A stretch of DNA of 64,000 nucleotides, from assembly GCF_000023445.1 (NCBI RefSeq), contig NC_012881.1:3628001-3692000 (forward strand). Direction: 5' to 3'. A model generated the notes under the pieces. It searched no databases, had not been told where the DNA came from, and saw nothing but the letters and a program-made list of their open reading frames with translations. A program made the translations under genes and the position numbers. Position 1 is the stretch's first letter. Every line of letters begins with the position of its first letter. The DNA is from Maridesulfovibrio salexigens DSM 2638 (lineage in GTDB: Bacteria; Desulfobacterota; Desulfovibrionia; Desulfovibrionales; Desulfovibrionaceae). Below are positions 50,191-59,734 of this stretch, piece after piece.

Positions 50191-51811
50191 ATGGTTGAAA
50201 ACAAAAAGTATAAGCTTCTTTTTAGGGACCGTATCGGGATCGTTTTTGATATCACCAAACTCATGCTGGAGCATAAGCTGAACATAATCAGCATGGAAGT
50301 TGAGCAAAAAGACGGATTTGCCCAGATTTCTGTTGAAATTGAGGGAGGACACACCCTTGATACTGAAGAAATGCTGACTTTATTCTCTTCACTGCCCGGA
50401 ATCGACAGCCAGAATAAACTCAAAAGACTCCCACAGGAAAAAAGGGAAAAATGGTTCCGGACCCTCTTTGACGGCATGAGCGAAGGGATTGTTTCTGTGA
50501 ACTCCAGAGGGATGATCAACACCGCAAACAGCGTTGCCTGCCGCATCTTGAACACGCCCTATGAAAGCCTTGTAAACACATATGTCGGTGAAATTACGCC
50601 TAAAGACAACCTGCTTATGGAGTGCATGGAAAAAAGGATTCCAGTCAACAGAAGGAAGTCCGCAGTTACCAGCACCGGCCGTGTAGACTTTTACGGATCA
50701 GCAAAACCCATCCACGACTCACAAGGCGATTTTGTCGGAGCTGTCCTGCTTATGAAAGATCTGCAGGAAGTAAAAGCAATGGTTGATGCTGTCATGCCCC
50801 CCATCGATTTCAAATTTGACGACTTCATCGGCGAGAGTCCGGCCATCAAGAACCTGATCACCTTTGCCAAACGCATTGCAGAACTGGACACCATCGTCTC
50901 CATCACCGGGGAAAGCGGAACAGGTAAAGAACTTTTCGCACGGGCCATCCACTTTGAAAGCGGCAGACCCGGCCCCTTCATTCCCATCAACTGTGCGGCC
51001 CTGCCCGAACAACTAATTGAAAGCGAACTCTTCGGTTACATTGACGGAGCATTCACCGGAGCCAGAAAAAAAGGCAAACCCGGACTCTTTGAAGCAGCAC
51101 AGAACGGAACAATTTTTCTTGATGAGATCGGTGATATGCCTCCCGGACCACAGGCCAAGATCCTGAGAGTCCTGCAAGAAGGTTGCGTACGCCGAATTGG
51201 TGGTGTGGAAGAGATTCCGGTCAATGCAAGAGTTATCACCGCAACAAATAAGAACCTAAACGACATGGTTGCTGCCGGAGATTTTCGGGAAGACCTTTTT
51301 TACCGCATAAACGTCCTGAACATCCAAATCCCACCTCTGCGCGAGAGACATACAGACATAACACTCATGGCCGGTAAATTCCTTAACCGCTTCAACCGCA
51401 AGCTGGAAAAGAAGGAACAGACTATCAGCATAGCAGGGCAGCAAAAGCTGATGAATTACAGCTGGCCGGGCAATGTACGCGAATTACAAAATGTCATTGA
51501 ACGAGCTTCAATCTTCAGCAACTCAAACGAAATTTCCGCAAATTCACTTGAATTCCAAGCAGCAGTCGAATTGCGGGCAGCAATGCAAGGCTATACCCAC
51601 CACAGTCACGCTAGGAGAGTCCCTGAAAGACATGGTCGGTAAATACGAAATGCAAATACTCCTTGAAACCCTCAACTCTTCAGACAGTATACGCAAGGCG
51701 GCTAAAAAACTGGGCATATCTCACACAGCATTGCTCAAAAAAATTGAAAAGCACCAGCTGCGCAACGAAAGCAGAGTCCTCCCTTGGGAACCTGCAACAC
51801 CCGTCAGCTAA
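50191..51811 (+). pseudogene. TyrR-type sigma-54-dependent regulator, apparent frameshift before the HTH
   Basis: Domains in frame: ACT (LLFRDRIGIVFDITKLML, about 8-75), PAS (WFRTLFDGMSEGIVSVNS), and an AAA+ sigma-54 activator domain with Walker A GESGTGKE, the sigma-54 contact GAFTGA, Walker B FLDEIGDM and the WPGNVREL finger. This frame ends at 51642 in an unrelated tail. The missing C-terminal Fis/TyrR helix-turn-helix (KYEMQILLETL, then IRKAAKKLGISHTALLKKI) continues in the +1 frame to 51811. The shift lies near 51585-51620: one extra base or two missing. It could be a real mutation that removes DNA binding or a sequencing error. Probable regulator of the downstream alanine genes. Confidence 0.85.
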
Positions 51812-51838
51812 ACCAGCCCCAAAGAGCTTCCGATGCAC

Positions 51839-51873
51839 ATCCCCGTGGCTTTGAACAAGTCACGGGGATTTTC
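51839..51873 (+). terminator. Terminator after the TyrR-type gene
   Basis: ATCCCCGTG / CACGGGGAT stem followed by TTTCTTT. Confidence 0.85.
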
Positions 51874-51877
51874 TTTG

Positions 51878-51895
51878 TGGTAACATTACCTACCA
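51878..51895. promoter_or_regulatory. TyrR-box-like operator 1
   Basis: TGGTAACATTACCTACCA: half-sites TGGTAA and CTACCA separated by six bases. It is the first of three copies spaced 74 and 71 bp centre to centre (about seven helical turns) upstream of the sigma-54 promoter. Confidence 0.7.
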
Positions 51896-51951
51896 CCTGT
51901 CACTCCTGTTATTTCGCGGATCAGCCTCTATTTCATCATGATTTGACACTC

Positions 51952-51969
51952 TGGAAACATTAGTTACCA
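51952..51969. promoter_or_regulatory. TyrR-box-like operator 2
   Basis: TGGAAACATTAGTTACCA, half-sites TGGAAA/TTACCA with a six-base spacer; the best-centred of the three copies. Confidence 0.7.
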
Positions 51970-52022
51970 CACTAAGTAATCCCTTACATCTTACTCTGTT
52001 AGACTAAGAATACTTCGATCTG

Positions 52023-52040
52023 TGGAAACTTTTATTACCA
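52023..52040. promoter_or_regulatory. TyrR-box-like operator 3
   Basis: TGGAAACTTTTATTACCA, half-sites TGGAAA/TTACCA with a six-base spacer, about 150 bp upstream of the -24/-12 element, a usual distance for an activator site. Confidence 0.7.
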
Positions 52041-52181
52041 AAGGTACTTTCTACAAAACTTACTTAAACGCGTGATTATTTTGTGAATATTAGCACAATA
52101 TTTAATTTATTTTCCTAAACTTACGTTATTATGAAATTTTAATCTCCGACCAAGACCAGACACCACTCTCCTGACAATTTT

Positions 52182-52197
52182 TGGCATGCGGATTGCC
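52182..52197 (+). promoter_or_regulatory. Sigma-54 (-24/-12) promoter of alanine dehydrogenase
   Basis: TGGCAT-GCGGA-TTGC: GG at 52183-52184 and GC at 52195-52196, exactly ten bases apart, close to the consensus TGGCAC-N5-TTGC. It lies about 95 bases before the ald start and downstream of three operators for a sigma-54 activator. Confidence 0.85.
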
Positions 52198-52290
52198 TTA
52201 GGGAAAATACCCAAGAGTTCAGACTCTATTTTTCAACAGCTGTCCCGTGGTGATTGCGGGGCGTAAACAATCAAATCAGGAGAAGTGGAA

Positions 52291-53412
52291 ATGAAAGTTG
52301 GTATCTTGAAAGAAATCAAATCAGAAGAGAACAGAGTTTCCATGACACCATCAGGTGTTGAAGTCATGATCGCAAACGGTCATGAGTTGTGGGTTGAAAA
52401 ATCCGCAGGTGTAGGTAGCGGTTTTTCCGATGAAGACTACATTGCTGCCGGTGCAAAGATCATCGACACCCCCGCTGAAATCTATGCGGAATGTGAAATG
52501 GTCATGCACGTTAAAGAACCTCAGGCTTCTGAATACGACATGGTTCGCGAAGACCAGATCGTTTTCACTTACTTCCACTTTGCTCCTGATGAGCCCCTGA
52601 CCCGTGCATTCGTTAAAAACAAGTCCATAGCTATCGCTTACGAAACCGTAGAAGGCGATAAAGGCGACCTGCCCCTGCTCACCCCCATGTCTGAAGTTGC
52701 CGGTCGCATGTCCATTCAGCAGGGCGCTAAGTACCTCGAACGCTACTACGGCGGACGCGGCATGCTCATGGGCGGAGTTACCGGTGTTACTCCCGCAAAC
52801 GTTGTTGTTATCGGCGGCGGTGTAGTTGGTACCAACGCAGCAATGATGGCCTGCGGTCTGGGCGCCAAAGTAACTATCCTCGACATGAACCTCGAAAGAC
52901 TGCGCTACCTCTCCGAAATCATGCCTAAGAACTGCTTCCCCATGATGAGCAGCCCCGCTCTGCTGCGTGATCTGGTTCAGGAAGCTGACGTTGTTGTCGG
53001 CGCAGTTCTGGTTGCCGGTGCCAAAGCACCTAAACTGGTTAACCGCGAAATGCTTAAAACCATGAAAAACGGTTCCGTAATCGTCGACGTTGCCATTGAC
53101 CAGGGTGGTTGTTTTGAGACCTCCAAGCCCACCACACACGGCGATCCCGTTTACGACGTTGAAGGCGTTATCCACTACTGCGTAGCCAACATGCCCGGTG
53201 CAGTGCCCATGACTTCCACCATGGCTCTGACCAACGCCACCCTCCCCTATGCACTCGAAATCGCAAACAAGGGATGGAAAAAAGCAGCTCAGGACAGCCG
53301 CGCTATCAGAACCGGTCTGAACATGGTCGGCGGCAAGGTTACTTACAAGGGAGTAGCTGAAGCATTCGACCTCGAATACACCCCCGTTGAAGGCGTTCTT
53401 TACGACAACTAA
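52291..53412 (+). CDS. ald: Alanine dehydrogenase
   Basis: 373 residues from the ATG at 52291, preceded by AGGAGAAGTGGAA. Catalytic Lys75 (VMHVKEPQ) and His96 (YFHFAPD) are at the family positions. The NAD-binding Rossmann motif VVVIGGGVVGTNAA is at about 169-182. NMPGAVPMTSTMALTNATLPY is the expected C-terminal signature region. It interconverts L-alanine and pyruvate + ammonia with NAD. It is controlled here by a sigma-54 promoter and is followed by an alanine symporter and alanine racemase, which together suggest use of D- and L-alanine as carbon or electron source. Confidence 0.97.
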   Translation: MKVGILKEIKSEENRVSMTPSGVEVMIANGHELWVEKSAGVGSGFSDEDYIAAGAKIIDTPAEIYAECEMVMHVKEPQASEYDMVREDQIVFTYFHFAPDEPLTRAFVKNKSIAIAYETVEGDKGDLPLLTPMSEVAGRMSIQQGAKYLERYYGGRGMLMGGVTGVTPANVVVIGGGVVGTNAAMMACGLGAKVTILDMNLERLRYLSEIMPKNCFPMMSSPALLRDLVQEADVVVGAVLVAGAKAPKLVNREMLKTMKNGSVIVDVAIDQGGCFETSKPTTHGDPVYDVEGVIHYCVANMPGAVPMTSTMALTNATLPYALEIANKGWKKAAQDSRAIRTGLNMVGGKVTYKGVAEAFDLEYTPVEGVLYDN

Positions 53413-53495
53413 AAACTGACAAATCTGCTGACAATTCAGATAAATAAGTCAAATCAGGAAGACTGTTGAGAATGAGTTAGAAATAATCACAAAAT

Positions 53496-53542
53496 ACACT
53501 GGGGCATTGCGCAGGATGTTCTGTGCTATGCCTCAGTGTTTT
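53496..53542 (+). terminator. Long hairpin between ald and the alanine symporter
   Basis: ACACTGGGGCAT / ATGCCTCAGTGT (one G-T pair), continued inside by GCGCAG/CTGTGC, followed by TTTT. It could be a partial terminator or a stability hairpin making ald more abundant than the downstream genes. Confidence 0.65.
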
Positions 53543-53656
53543 CCTATAACCCCACAGGAAAAAGAGGGATGGTCTGCTCGCCGGAACTCTTTACACCACA
53601 GCTGGAGTTTTCTCGGCAGTCTTGGATGTAACCTGAAAAACTTACAAGGGGATGAT

Positions 53657-55051
53657 ATGGAATTCTTGACTTTACTGGACGGACTGGTTGGAAAAATAGG
53701 GGCCTTTGCTTGGGGCCCGCCCATGTTGGTTCTGCTTGTCGGAACCGGAATCTGGTTAACTTTCTCTCTGCGCGGACTGCAGTTCAGAAAATTGTGGTAC
53801 GCCCTTTACCTTGCTCTCGTAAAACGCAAGGAAGAAACAGATGAGCCCGGCGACATCACTCACTTTCAGGCCCTGATGACCGCCCTTTCCGCAACTGTCG
53901 GAACCGGTAACATTGCCGGTGTTGCAACAGCCATCGCAGTAGGTGGCCCCGGCGCACTGTTCTGGATGTGGATGACCGGCCTCGTAGGCATGGCCACCAA
54001 GTACGCGGAAGCTGTTCTGGCTGTTAAATACAGGGTAGTTGATGAAAACGGCGAAATGGGCGGTGGTCCCATGTACTACATCTCCAAGGGCCTCAACATG
54101 CCCTGGCTGGGAACCCTCTTCGCAATCTTCGCATCCATCGCCGCTTTCGGTATCGGTAACATGGTTCAGTCCAACTCCGTTGCCGACGCAGTTGAAGCAA
54201 CCTACGGCCTTTCCCCCTATATTACCGGTCTCGTACTGACAGTCCTGACCGCTGCAGTTATCCTCGGCGGTATTAAAAAGATCGGTAAAGTTACCGGACT
54301 TCTCGTTCCCGTCATGATCGTTTTCTACATGGCCGGTGCGTCCTACATCATTCTGATCAAAATCGCCGAAGTTCCCGCAGCCCTTGCTTTCATCGTAGAG
54401 CAGGCTTTCAACCCCACCGCCGCAGTTGGCGGATTCGCAGGTTCCACCATCATGCTGGCTGTCCGCATGGGTGTTGCCCGCGGTGTATTCTCCAACGAAT
54501 CCGGTCTCGGTAGTGCCCCTATTGCAGCAGCTGCAGCCCAGACCAAGCAGCCCGTAACTCAGGCTCTGGTATCCATGACCCAGACCTTCATCGATACTAT
54601 CATCGTCTGTACCATGACCGGCCTCGTACTGATCCTCACCGGCACCTGGTCCAGCGGTGCTACCGGCGCAGAACTGACCACTATCGGTTTCGGTGCAGGT
54701 TTCTCCGGCGGTGAACACGTTGTTACCATCGGCCTGATTCTTTTCGCCTACTCCACCATCCTCGGCTGGTGTTACTACGGTGAAAAATCCATTGAATACC
54801 TCTTCGGCGTAAAAGCAGTACTGCCCTATCGCATAGTATTCATCTGTTTCGTAGGAATCGGAGCCATCGCAAAGCTCAGCTTCGTATGGAACCTTTCCGA
54901 CACCTTCAACGGCCTCATGGCTATCCCCAACCTTGTAGGCCTCCTGTTGCTGACTCCGGTTGTTGTTTCGGAAACCAAGAAATACTTTGCAAGACAGGAA
55001 GAAAAATCCGCAAGTATGGAAACCTCCACCGCTACTGAAAACGAAAAGTAG
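53657..55051 (+). CDS. Alanine:cation symporter (AGCS family)
   Basis: 464 residues from the ATG at 53657 (AAGGGG seven bases upstream); the frame runs 50 codons further up without a site. Family signatures are [20 protein letters not shown] and [17 protein letters not shown] near the N-terminus, [10 protein letters not shown], and [20 protein letters not shown]. About eleven membrane segments. It imports L- or D-alanine or glycine with Na+ or H+. Position between ald and alr supports alanine as the substrate. Confidence 0.95.
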   Translation: MEFLTLLDGLVGKIGAFAWGPPMLVLLVGTGIWLTFSLRGLQFRKLWYALYLALVKRKEETDEPGDITHFQALMTALSATVGTGNIAGVATAIAVGGPGALFWMWMTGLVGMATKYAEAVLAVKYRVVDENGEMGGGPMYYISKGLNMPWLGTLFAIFASIAAFGIGNMVQSNSVADAVEATYGLSPYITGLVLTVLTAAVILGGIKKIGKVTGLLVPVMIVFYMAGASYIILIKIAEVPAALAFIVEQAFNPTAAVGGFAGSTIMLAVRMGVARGVFSNESGLGSAPIAAAAAQTKQPVTQALVSMTQTFIDTIIVCTMTGLVLILTGTWSSGATGAELTTIGFGAGFSGGEHVVTIGLILFAYSTILGWCYYGEKSIEYLFGVKAVLPYRIVFICFVGIGAIAKLSFVWNLSDTFNGLMAIPNLVGLLLLTPVVVSETKKYFARQEEKSASMETSTATENEK

Positions 55052-55079
55052 CCTCGTAAAAGCATACGGACCCCACTCC

Positions 55080-55121
55080 GCACCCTCTTTCGGACGAATA
55101 CCACCGTTCGGAAGGGGGTGC
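55080..55121 (+). other. Intercistronic hairpin between symporter and alanine racemase
   Basis: GCACCCTCTTTCGGACG / CGTTCGGAAGGGGGTGC, a 17-bp stem with three G-T pairs and no T run. Probably an mRNA-processing or stability element rather than a terminator. Confidence 0.55.
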
Positions 55122-55162
55122 CCAAAACAACTCAGCAGCTTTGCAGGAACAAGAGGTACGCC

Positions 55163-56311
55163 ATGAATAACCCCAAAACTTTCGCCCCCATCTGGGCAGA
55201 AGTGGACCTGTCCGCGATCAGCCATAACTTCAGTGAGGTTCAACGGCTGGTAAACAAGCAGTCAAAGATAATGGCTGTTGTAAAAGCTGATGCATACGGA
55301 CACGGGCTCACAAAGGTAGCGGACTGTTTAAACAAAGCCGGAGCCGACTATTTTGCAGTAGCGCGCTTGGATGAAGCTGTAGCACTTCGCAATCACGGCA
55401 TTGAAAAGCCGATTCTGATCCTCGGCTACACTCCCCCCGAGGCTGCAACAGAACTGCTCAAACACAAGGTCATTCAAACAGTATTTTCAAGTGAATATGC
55501 CAAAGATTTAAACGAAAAACTCAACCAGACAAACAAGACATTAAAAGTTCACATTAAAATCGACACCGGAATGGGCCGGTTAGGTCTTGTTGACGAATTC
55601 AATGACGGAGCAGTGCTGGAATCCATCAGCACAATCAATCGCCTTCCCAATCTGGAAACAGAGGGTGTTTATACTCATTTCGCAGCGAGTGATGAAGCGG
55701 ACAAAACCAGTGCGCTTGAACAACTGAAACAGTTCAAAAACATTCTCGCTGGCATTGAACGCAGAGGGATCAGCATCCCCCTCAAGCATGCAGCCAACAG
55801 TGCCGCAATTATTGATCTCCCGGAATCATACTTTGATATGGTCCGCCCCGGAATAATGCTTTACGGCCTTTATCCCTCAAACGGAGTCCACCAGCAGAAT
55901 GCCGAACTAAGGCCGGCCATGCAGATAAAAGCCCGTATTGCACAAACAAAAGAAGTCCCTGCCGGATTCAGGATCAGCTACGGGCACACCTACACCACCC
56001 CGAATGCAACTAAACTGGCTACAATTCCGCTCGGATATGCGGACGGCTATAGAAGGCAACTCTCGTCAGCAGGTAAAGTACTGGTCCACGGACAGCATGC
56101 ATCGATAGTTGGAAGGGTCTGCATGGATCAAAGCGTCATTGATGTAGGGAAAATCGAGAATGTTGAGGCCGGAGATGAAGTGGTCATCATCGGCAGACAG
56201 GAACAGGCTGAAATTTCGGCAGAAAGGATGGCCTGCGAACTAGGAACAATCAATTATGAGATTGTTTCCACACTTATGGCCAGAGTTCCGAGGATTTTTA
56301 AGGACTCGTAA
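55163..56311 (+). CDS. alr: Alanine racemase
   Basis: 382 residues from the ATG at 55163 (AAGAGG upstream). Lys41 in VVKADAYGHG is the PLP lysine and Tyr273 in ISYGHTY is the second catalytic base. Further family motifs are HIKIDTGMGRLG, THFAASDEAD, MVRPGIMLYG and GRVCMDQSVIDV. It interconverts L- and D-alanine. In this context it is likely catabolic (D-alanine to L-alanine for Ald), although it could also supply cell-wall D-alanine if it is the only copy. Confidence 0.97.
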   Translation: MNNPKTFAPIWAEVDLSAISHNFSEVQRLVNKQSKIMAVVKADAYGHGLTKVADCLNKAGADYFAVARLDEAVALRNHGIEKPILILGYTPPEAATELLKHKVIQTVFSSEYAKDLNEKLNQTNKTLKVHIKIDTGMGRLGLVDEFNDGAVLESISTINRLPNLETEGVYTHFAASDEADKTSALEQLKQFKNILAGIERRGISIPLKHAANSAAIIDLPESYFDMVRPGIMLYGLYPSNGVHQQNAELRPAMQIKARIAQTKEVPAGFRISYGHTYTTPNATKLATIPLGYADGYRRQLSSAGKVLVHGQHASIVGRVCMDQSVIDVGKIENVEAGDEVVIIGRQEQAEISAERMACELGTINYEIVSTLMARVPRIFKDS

Positions 56312-56857
56312 ACATATTTCATAAATTTCCGACTGAAGCCGCTTAAGCACACTCCCTCAAACCCTGTGCACTCTGCTTCCGGCTACCACTGCCCGGAACA
56401 CAGGCTTCAGCAGGAAACTGCTCTAAGGTTGAATCGCGTTATCCCAATCCGCATAACGGGACAACGCAAACAGCCACTGCAGCAATCTGGAAGTTCATGC
56501 AAATGGACATTGCCCGCCGGCAGAAGGGCCCCCGAATCCTTCTGCCGGATACTACCTAAGACACCGCTGAAAAGAACGTGGAAGAAATCCATGCATGACA
56601 ACGGCGAATGGAGGTACTTATCAACGCGAAGGTATATACTCAGAAACCAAAACATTCCGGACGGCTTTATAGCTAGACAAGGCTGTACACCCGGAAAGAT
56701 GCCGTGCAACTCTGGCGGCAAACGAATTCTTAAGCTGAAAGTACAGACAGAGTTAATGGATTCTTACCCAAACACTGCCGTTTGGGGTCATGGCTAAGGC
56801 GTGTATTATTAAAGCCCAGTCCCGGATTAGCGGGACTGGGCTATTTTTACTGCGAAG
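56312..56857. other. Intergenic region after alr
   Basis: About 545 bases. A plus-strand frame (56366-56797) and a minus-strand frame (56407-56721) are open but lack ribosome sites, and their translations look like random sequence (many Pro/Arg/Cys). No known motif. A terminator closes it at 56813-56847. Confidence 0.4.
56813..56847. terminator. Terminator between alr region and the polyamine transporter operon
   Basis: AGCCCAGTCCCG-GATTAG-CGGGACTGGGCT followed by ATTTTT on the plus side; the minus side has only TTTAATAA. It lies 11 bases past the potC stop. Confidence 0.85.
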
Positions 56858-57712
56858 CTACTCTTCCCGCTTGGAAAAGTAGAGATTGCAGAGAGCCAGC
56901 AGTGAAGTTCCCACAATCAGCATCAGCGAAACCGCATTGATAACCGGAGTACTTCCATCCCTTACCTGCAAATACAGGTTAATCGGGAGCGTGGGCTCTG
57001 AACCGACCAGAAAAAGAGTGGTGTTGAAGTTCTCGAAGCTCATCAGAAAGGCCACCGCCCCCGCACCGATGATAGCCGGACGCAGGAACTTCAAGGTTAT
57101 ATGCCAGATTACCCCCAACTGACTCGCGCCCAGATTCAAAGCCGCTTCTTCAAGGGAATGGTCGAATTTACGCAACCGAGCTGAAACCACGAGAGTTACA
57201 AATGTGGTTATGAAGGAAAACTGCCCCAGTACCACCAACCAGAAACTGGGCCGGAAAACCTCAAAATCAAGCCCGAAAGTTTCATCAAAGTAAGTTCCGG
57301 CGGTATTTGATGCCAGCAGTAGGGAGATACCGAGAATTACACCCGGGATAACCAAAGGAGCCAGCATCAAAAAGTAGAGCAATCCTTTAAAGCGGAACTC
57401 TTCCTTCTCAAAAAGAAAACTCGCACAGGTTCCCACGATAACGCTCAATATTGAAACAAAAAACGCGGTCTGAAAACTTGTCAGAATAGAGCGCAGGTTC
57501 TGATCATCATGAAACAGCCCTATCCGCTCCGGTCCGCTGGAAAGGAACCAGTCCAAAGTAAAACCCTTCCATGGCAGGGAAGGAAAATCTGAATTGTTGA
57601 AGGCCAGCACGCAGGTAACCACCAGCGGGGCAAATAAAAAGACAAAATACAAAATGATGAAACAATTGAATGACCAATTGTAAGCCTTGCTGCGCGGCAG
57701 AGAACGAATCAT
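56858..57712 (-). CDS. potC: Spermidine/putrescine ABC transporter permease PotC
   Basis: 284 residues, six membrane segments. The ABC permease EAA loop is present (EEAALNLGASQLGVIWHITLKFLRP). N-terminal YFVFLFAPLVVTCVLAFNNSDFP-like phrases are typical of PotC. Its start overlaps the potB stop by four bases (ATGA), so the two are translationally coupled. It forms the membrane channel with PotB. Last gene of the potD-potA-potB-potC operon. Confidence 0.93.
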   Translation of the reverse strand: MIRSLPRSKAYNWSFNCFIILYFVFLFAPLVVTCVLAFNNSDFPSLPWKGFTLDWFLSSGPERIGLFHDDQNLRSILTSFQTAFFVSILSVIVGTCASFLFEKEEFRFKGLLYFLMLAPLVIPGVILGISLLLASNTAGTYFDETFGLDFEVFRPSFWLVVLGQFSFITTFVTLVVSARLRKFDHSLEEAALNLGASQLGVIWHITLKFLRPAIIGAGAVAFLMSFENFNTTLFLVGSEPTLPINLYLQVRDGSTPVINAVSLMLIVGTSLLALCNLYFSKREE

Positions 57713-58563
57713 GATGCCACCTCCCCGAGTTTCTGGCGGGTAAGTTTAAGCCCGGTCCAGATAATCAATGAACTCAAGATCAGCAGCAGAAAACCGAAGG
57801 CCGAACCCTGATTCCAGTTGAAACTGGCGATAAACTGATTGTAGATCTGCTCCGTGAACCACAGGGAATTCTTACCGCCCATAAGATTCGGGGTCAGGTA
57901 GTTACCGAGCACAAGCATAAAGACCACAATGGAACCGGAAGTGATCCCCGGTTTGCAGTGAGGAATGATGATGGTCCGCCAGATTGTCCACTTCCCTGCC
58001 CCCAGATCGTGAGCAGCTTCGATAAGGCTGTCGTCAAGGCTATCCATAACCGACACCAGAGGCACAACCATGAACAGCATAGAGGTATAAACCAGCCCCA
58101 TGATCATTGTCGCATCGTTGTAAAGCATCTCGATAGGCTTATTGATCAACCCGATTTTGAGCATGAAAAAGTTGAGCACCCCGGACTCACGCAAAAGGAT
58201 CATCCAGCCGTAAATACGGACCAGTTCACTAACCCAGAAGGGCAGCAAGAGCATGATCATCAGTGCGCCCTGCACCCGCGTCCGTGCCAGCTTGGCGATA
58301 TAAAAGGAAACAGGCATTGAGAGCAGAAAAACAATGAAGGTGGTCACTATGGCATAAAGACAGGTACGCACAAAAGTAAGCCAATAGACAGGTTCATCAA
58401 AAAAATTGATGTAGTTTTGCAAAGTCCAAACCATGTCGCCATAATCATTTTCACCCCTGAAGCTCATGGTCAGCAGGTCGCAAAGAGGCAACACGATCAG
58501 CAAAAAGAGCCACATGATTACCGGAGCAAAAAATATCCAGAAAACCATTCTCGAGCGGGTCAT
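57709..58563 (-). CDS. potB: Spermidine/putrescine ABC transporter permease PotB
   Basis: 284 residues, six membrane segments. The EAA loop reads IEAAHDLGAGKWTIWRTIIIPHCKPG. The N-terminal WLFLLIVLPLCDLLTMSF and VRTCLYAIVTTFIVFLLSMPVSFYIA-like segments are typical of PotB. The start lies two bases after the potA stop. Confidence 0.93.
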   Translation of the reverse strand: MTRSRMVFWIFFAPVIMWLFLLIVLPLCDLLTMSFRGENDYGDMVWTLQNYINFFDEPVYWLTFVRTCLYAIVTTFIVFLLSMPVSFYIAKLARTRVQGALMIMLLLPFWVSELVRIYGWMILLRESGVLNFFMLKIGLINKPIEMLYNDATMIMGLVYTSMLFMVVPLVSVMDSLDDSLIEAAHDLGAGKWTIWRTIIIPHCKPGITSGSIVVFMLVLGNYLTPNLMGGKNSLWFTEQIYNQFIASFNWNQGSAFGFLLLILSSLIIWTGLKLTRQKLGEVAS

Positions 58564-58565
58564 AA

Positions 58566-59648
58566 TTATTCCTCCGCCCCGAAACAGATACCGGAATCAG
58601 GATGCCAGCCCACGGAAATTTCATTGCCCGGTTCAATATGATCAAATCGGCGGTTCTGGGGCAAGCTGACAATAAGTTCGTGATCCTCTTTTGTTACAGT
58701 AAGCAAGCGGCTGTTGGCTCCATCAAAAAGAATGCTCTTCACTGTGACTTCAAATACATTTAAACCCGTGCGGTCCTTCGGCTCAATAAGCATGGCCTCT
58801 GGACGCAGAAAGAGGTCGGCCCTTCCGCCACTGACACAAGCTCCGTGCGGCTTGGTCTGAAAAGTATATCCTTCATCAGTAAGGAGAATGACTTTCTCAG
58901 AATCACTTTCAACAACCTTGCCGCTCCATTTATTATTGTCCCCAACAAACTGAGCAACGAATGGAGTAGCCGGTTTTCCATAAAGCTCCTGCGGGCTGCC
59001 GACCTGTTCGAAGCGCCCTTTATTCATTACCGCTACCCGATCGGACATAACCAAGGCTTCGGACTGATCGTGAGTGATATAGATAAAAGTTGTGCCCACC
59101 TTAGCCTGAAGTTTCTTTAATTCCACTTTCATCTGTTCCCGCAGCTTCAAATCCAACGCCCCCAGGGGTTCATCAAGGAGCAATACCGAAGGTTCCAGCA
59201 CCAGACAGCGGGCAATTGCCACTCTCTGCTTCTGACCACCTGAAAGCTGGTTAATCTGCTTCTCTCCGTAACCGGGCAGGCCGACCCGTTCCAGAATGGT
59301 TTCGGTTTTCTTTTTAATCTCCGCAGCTCCCACCCCGCGTCTCTTCAGCCCGAAGGCAATATTCTCGGCAACATTCATCATGGGAAACAAAGCCAGATGC
59401 TGAAAAACAAGATTCACAGGACGTTTGTTGGGAGGCACGCCAAGCATACTTCCGCCCCGGATTTCAATATCCCCGGAAGTCGGCTCCTCAAATCCGGCGA
59501 TCATACGCAGCAATGTAGTCTTGCCACATCCGGAAGGCCCGAGAATTGAAAAAAAAGATCCGGCAGGAACATCAAAGGAAACACCGTCCACGGCAGTAAA
59601 ATTGCCGAATTTTTTCACCATATCAGAAACAGAAAGATCATTAATCAT
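58566..59648 (-). CDS. potA: Spermidine/putrescine ABC transporter ATPase PotA
   Basis: 360 residues. Walker A at 37-45 (GPSGCGKTT), signature LSGGQ at 135-139, Walker B with catalytic Glu160 (VLLLDEPLGALD), H-loop in YITHDQ. The C-terminal TOBE/OB regulatory domain (about 245-355) is of the PotA/MalK type. It drives polyamine import. A stable hairpin separates it from potD. Confidence 0.95.
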   Translation of the reverse strand: MINDLSVSDMVKKFGNFTAVDGVSFDVPAGSFFSILGPSGCGKTTLLRMIAGFEEPTSGDIEIRGGSMLGVPPNKRPVNLVFQHLALFPMMNVAENIAFGLKRRGVGAAEIKKKTETILERVGLPGYGEKQINQLSGGQKQRVAIARCLVLEPSVLLLDEPLGALDLKLREQMKVELKKLQAKVGTTFIYITHDQSEALVMSDRVAVMNKGRFEQVGSPQELYGKPATPFVAQFVGDNNKWSGKVVESDSEKVILLTDEGYTFQTKPHGACVSGGRADLFLRPEAMLIEPKDRTGLNVFEVTVKSILFDGANSRLLTVTKEDHELIVSLPQNRRFDHIEPGNEISVGWHPDSGICFGAEE

Positions 59649-59681
59649 GGAAAATCGCCCGAAGTAGAATTTTGAAGAACA

Positions 59682-59705
59682 GCGGAGAGTCCGAAGACTC
59701 TCCGC
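59682..59705 (-). other. Intercistronic hairpin between potD and potA
   Basis: GCGGAGAGTC / GACTCTCCGC without a clear T run. It probably stabilises potD mRNA, as binding proteins are needed in excess of the transporter. Confidence 0.55.
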
Positions 59706-59734
59706 AACAGAGAATGTTATTTCAACAGAGGAAT

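Noticed and set aside
53756-55243. Long minus-strand frame of 495 codons opposite the alanine symporter
   Set aside because: It lies antisense to a clear AGCS gene, is extremely Gly/Cys rich, and is a by-product of codon bias in the real gene.
56366-56797. Plus-strand frame of 143 codons after alr, and an antisense frame of 104 codons at 56407-56721
   Set aside because: No ribosome site, random-looking composition and mutual overlap; neither resembles a known protein.
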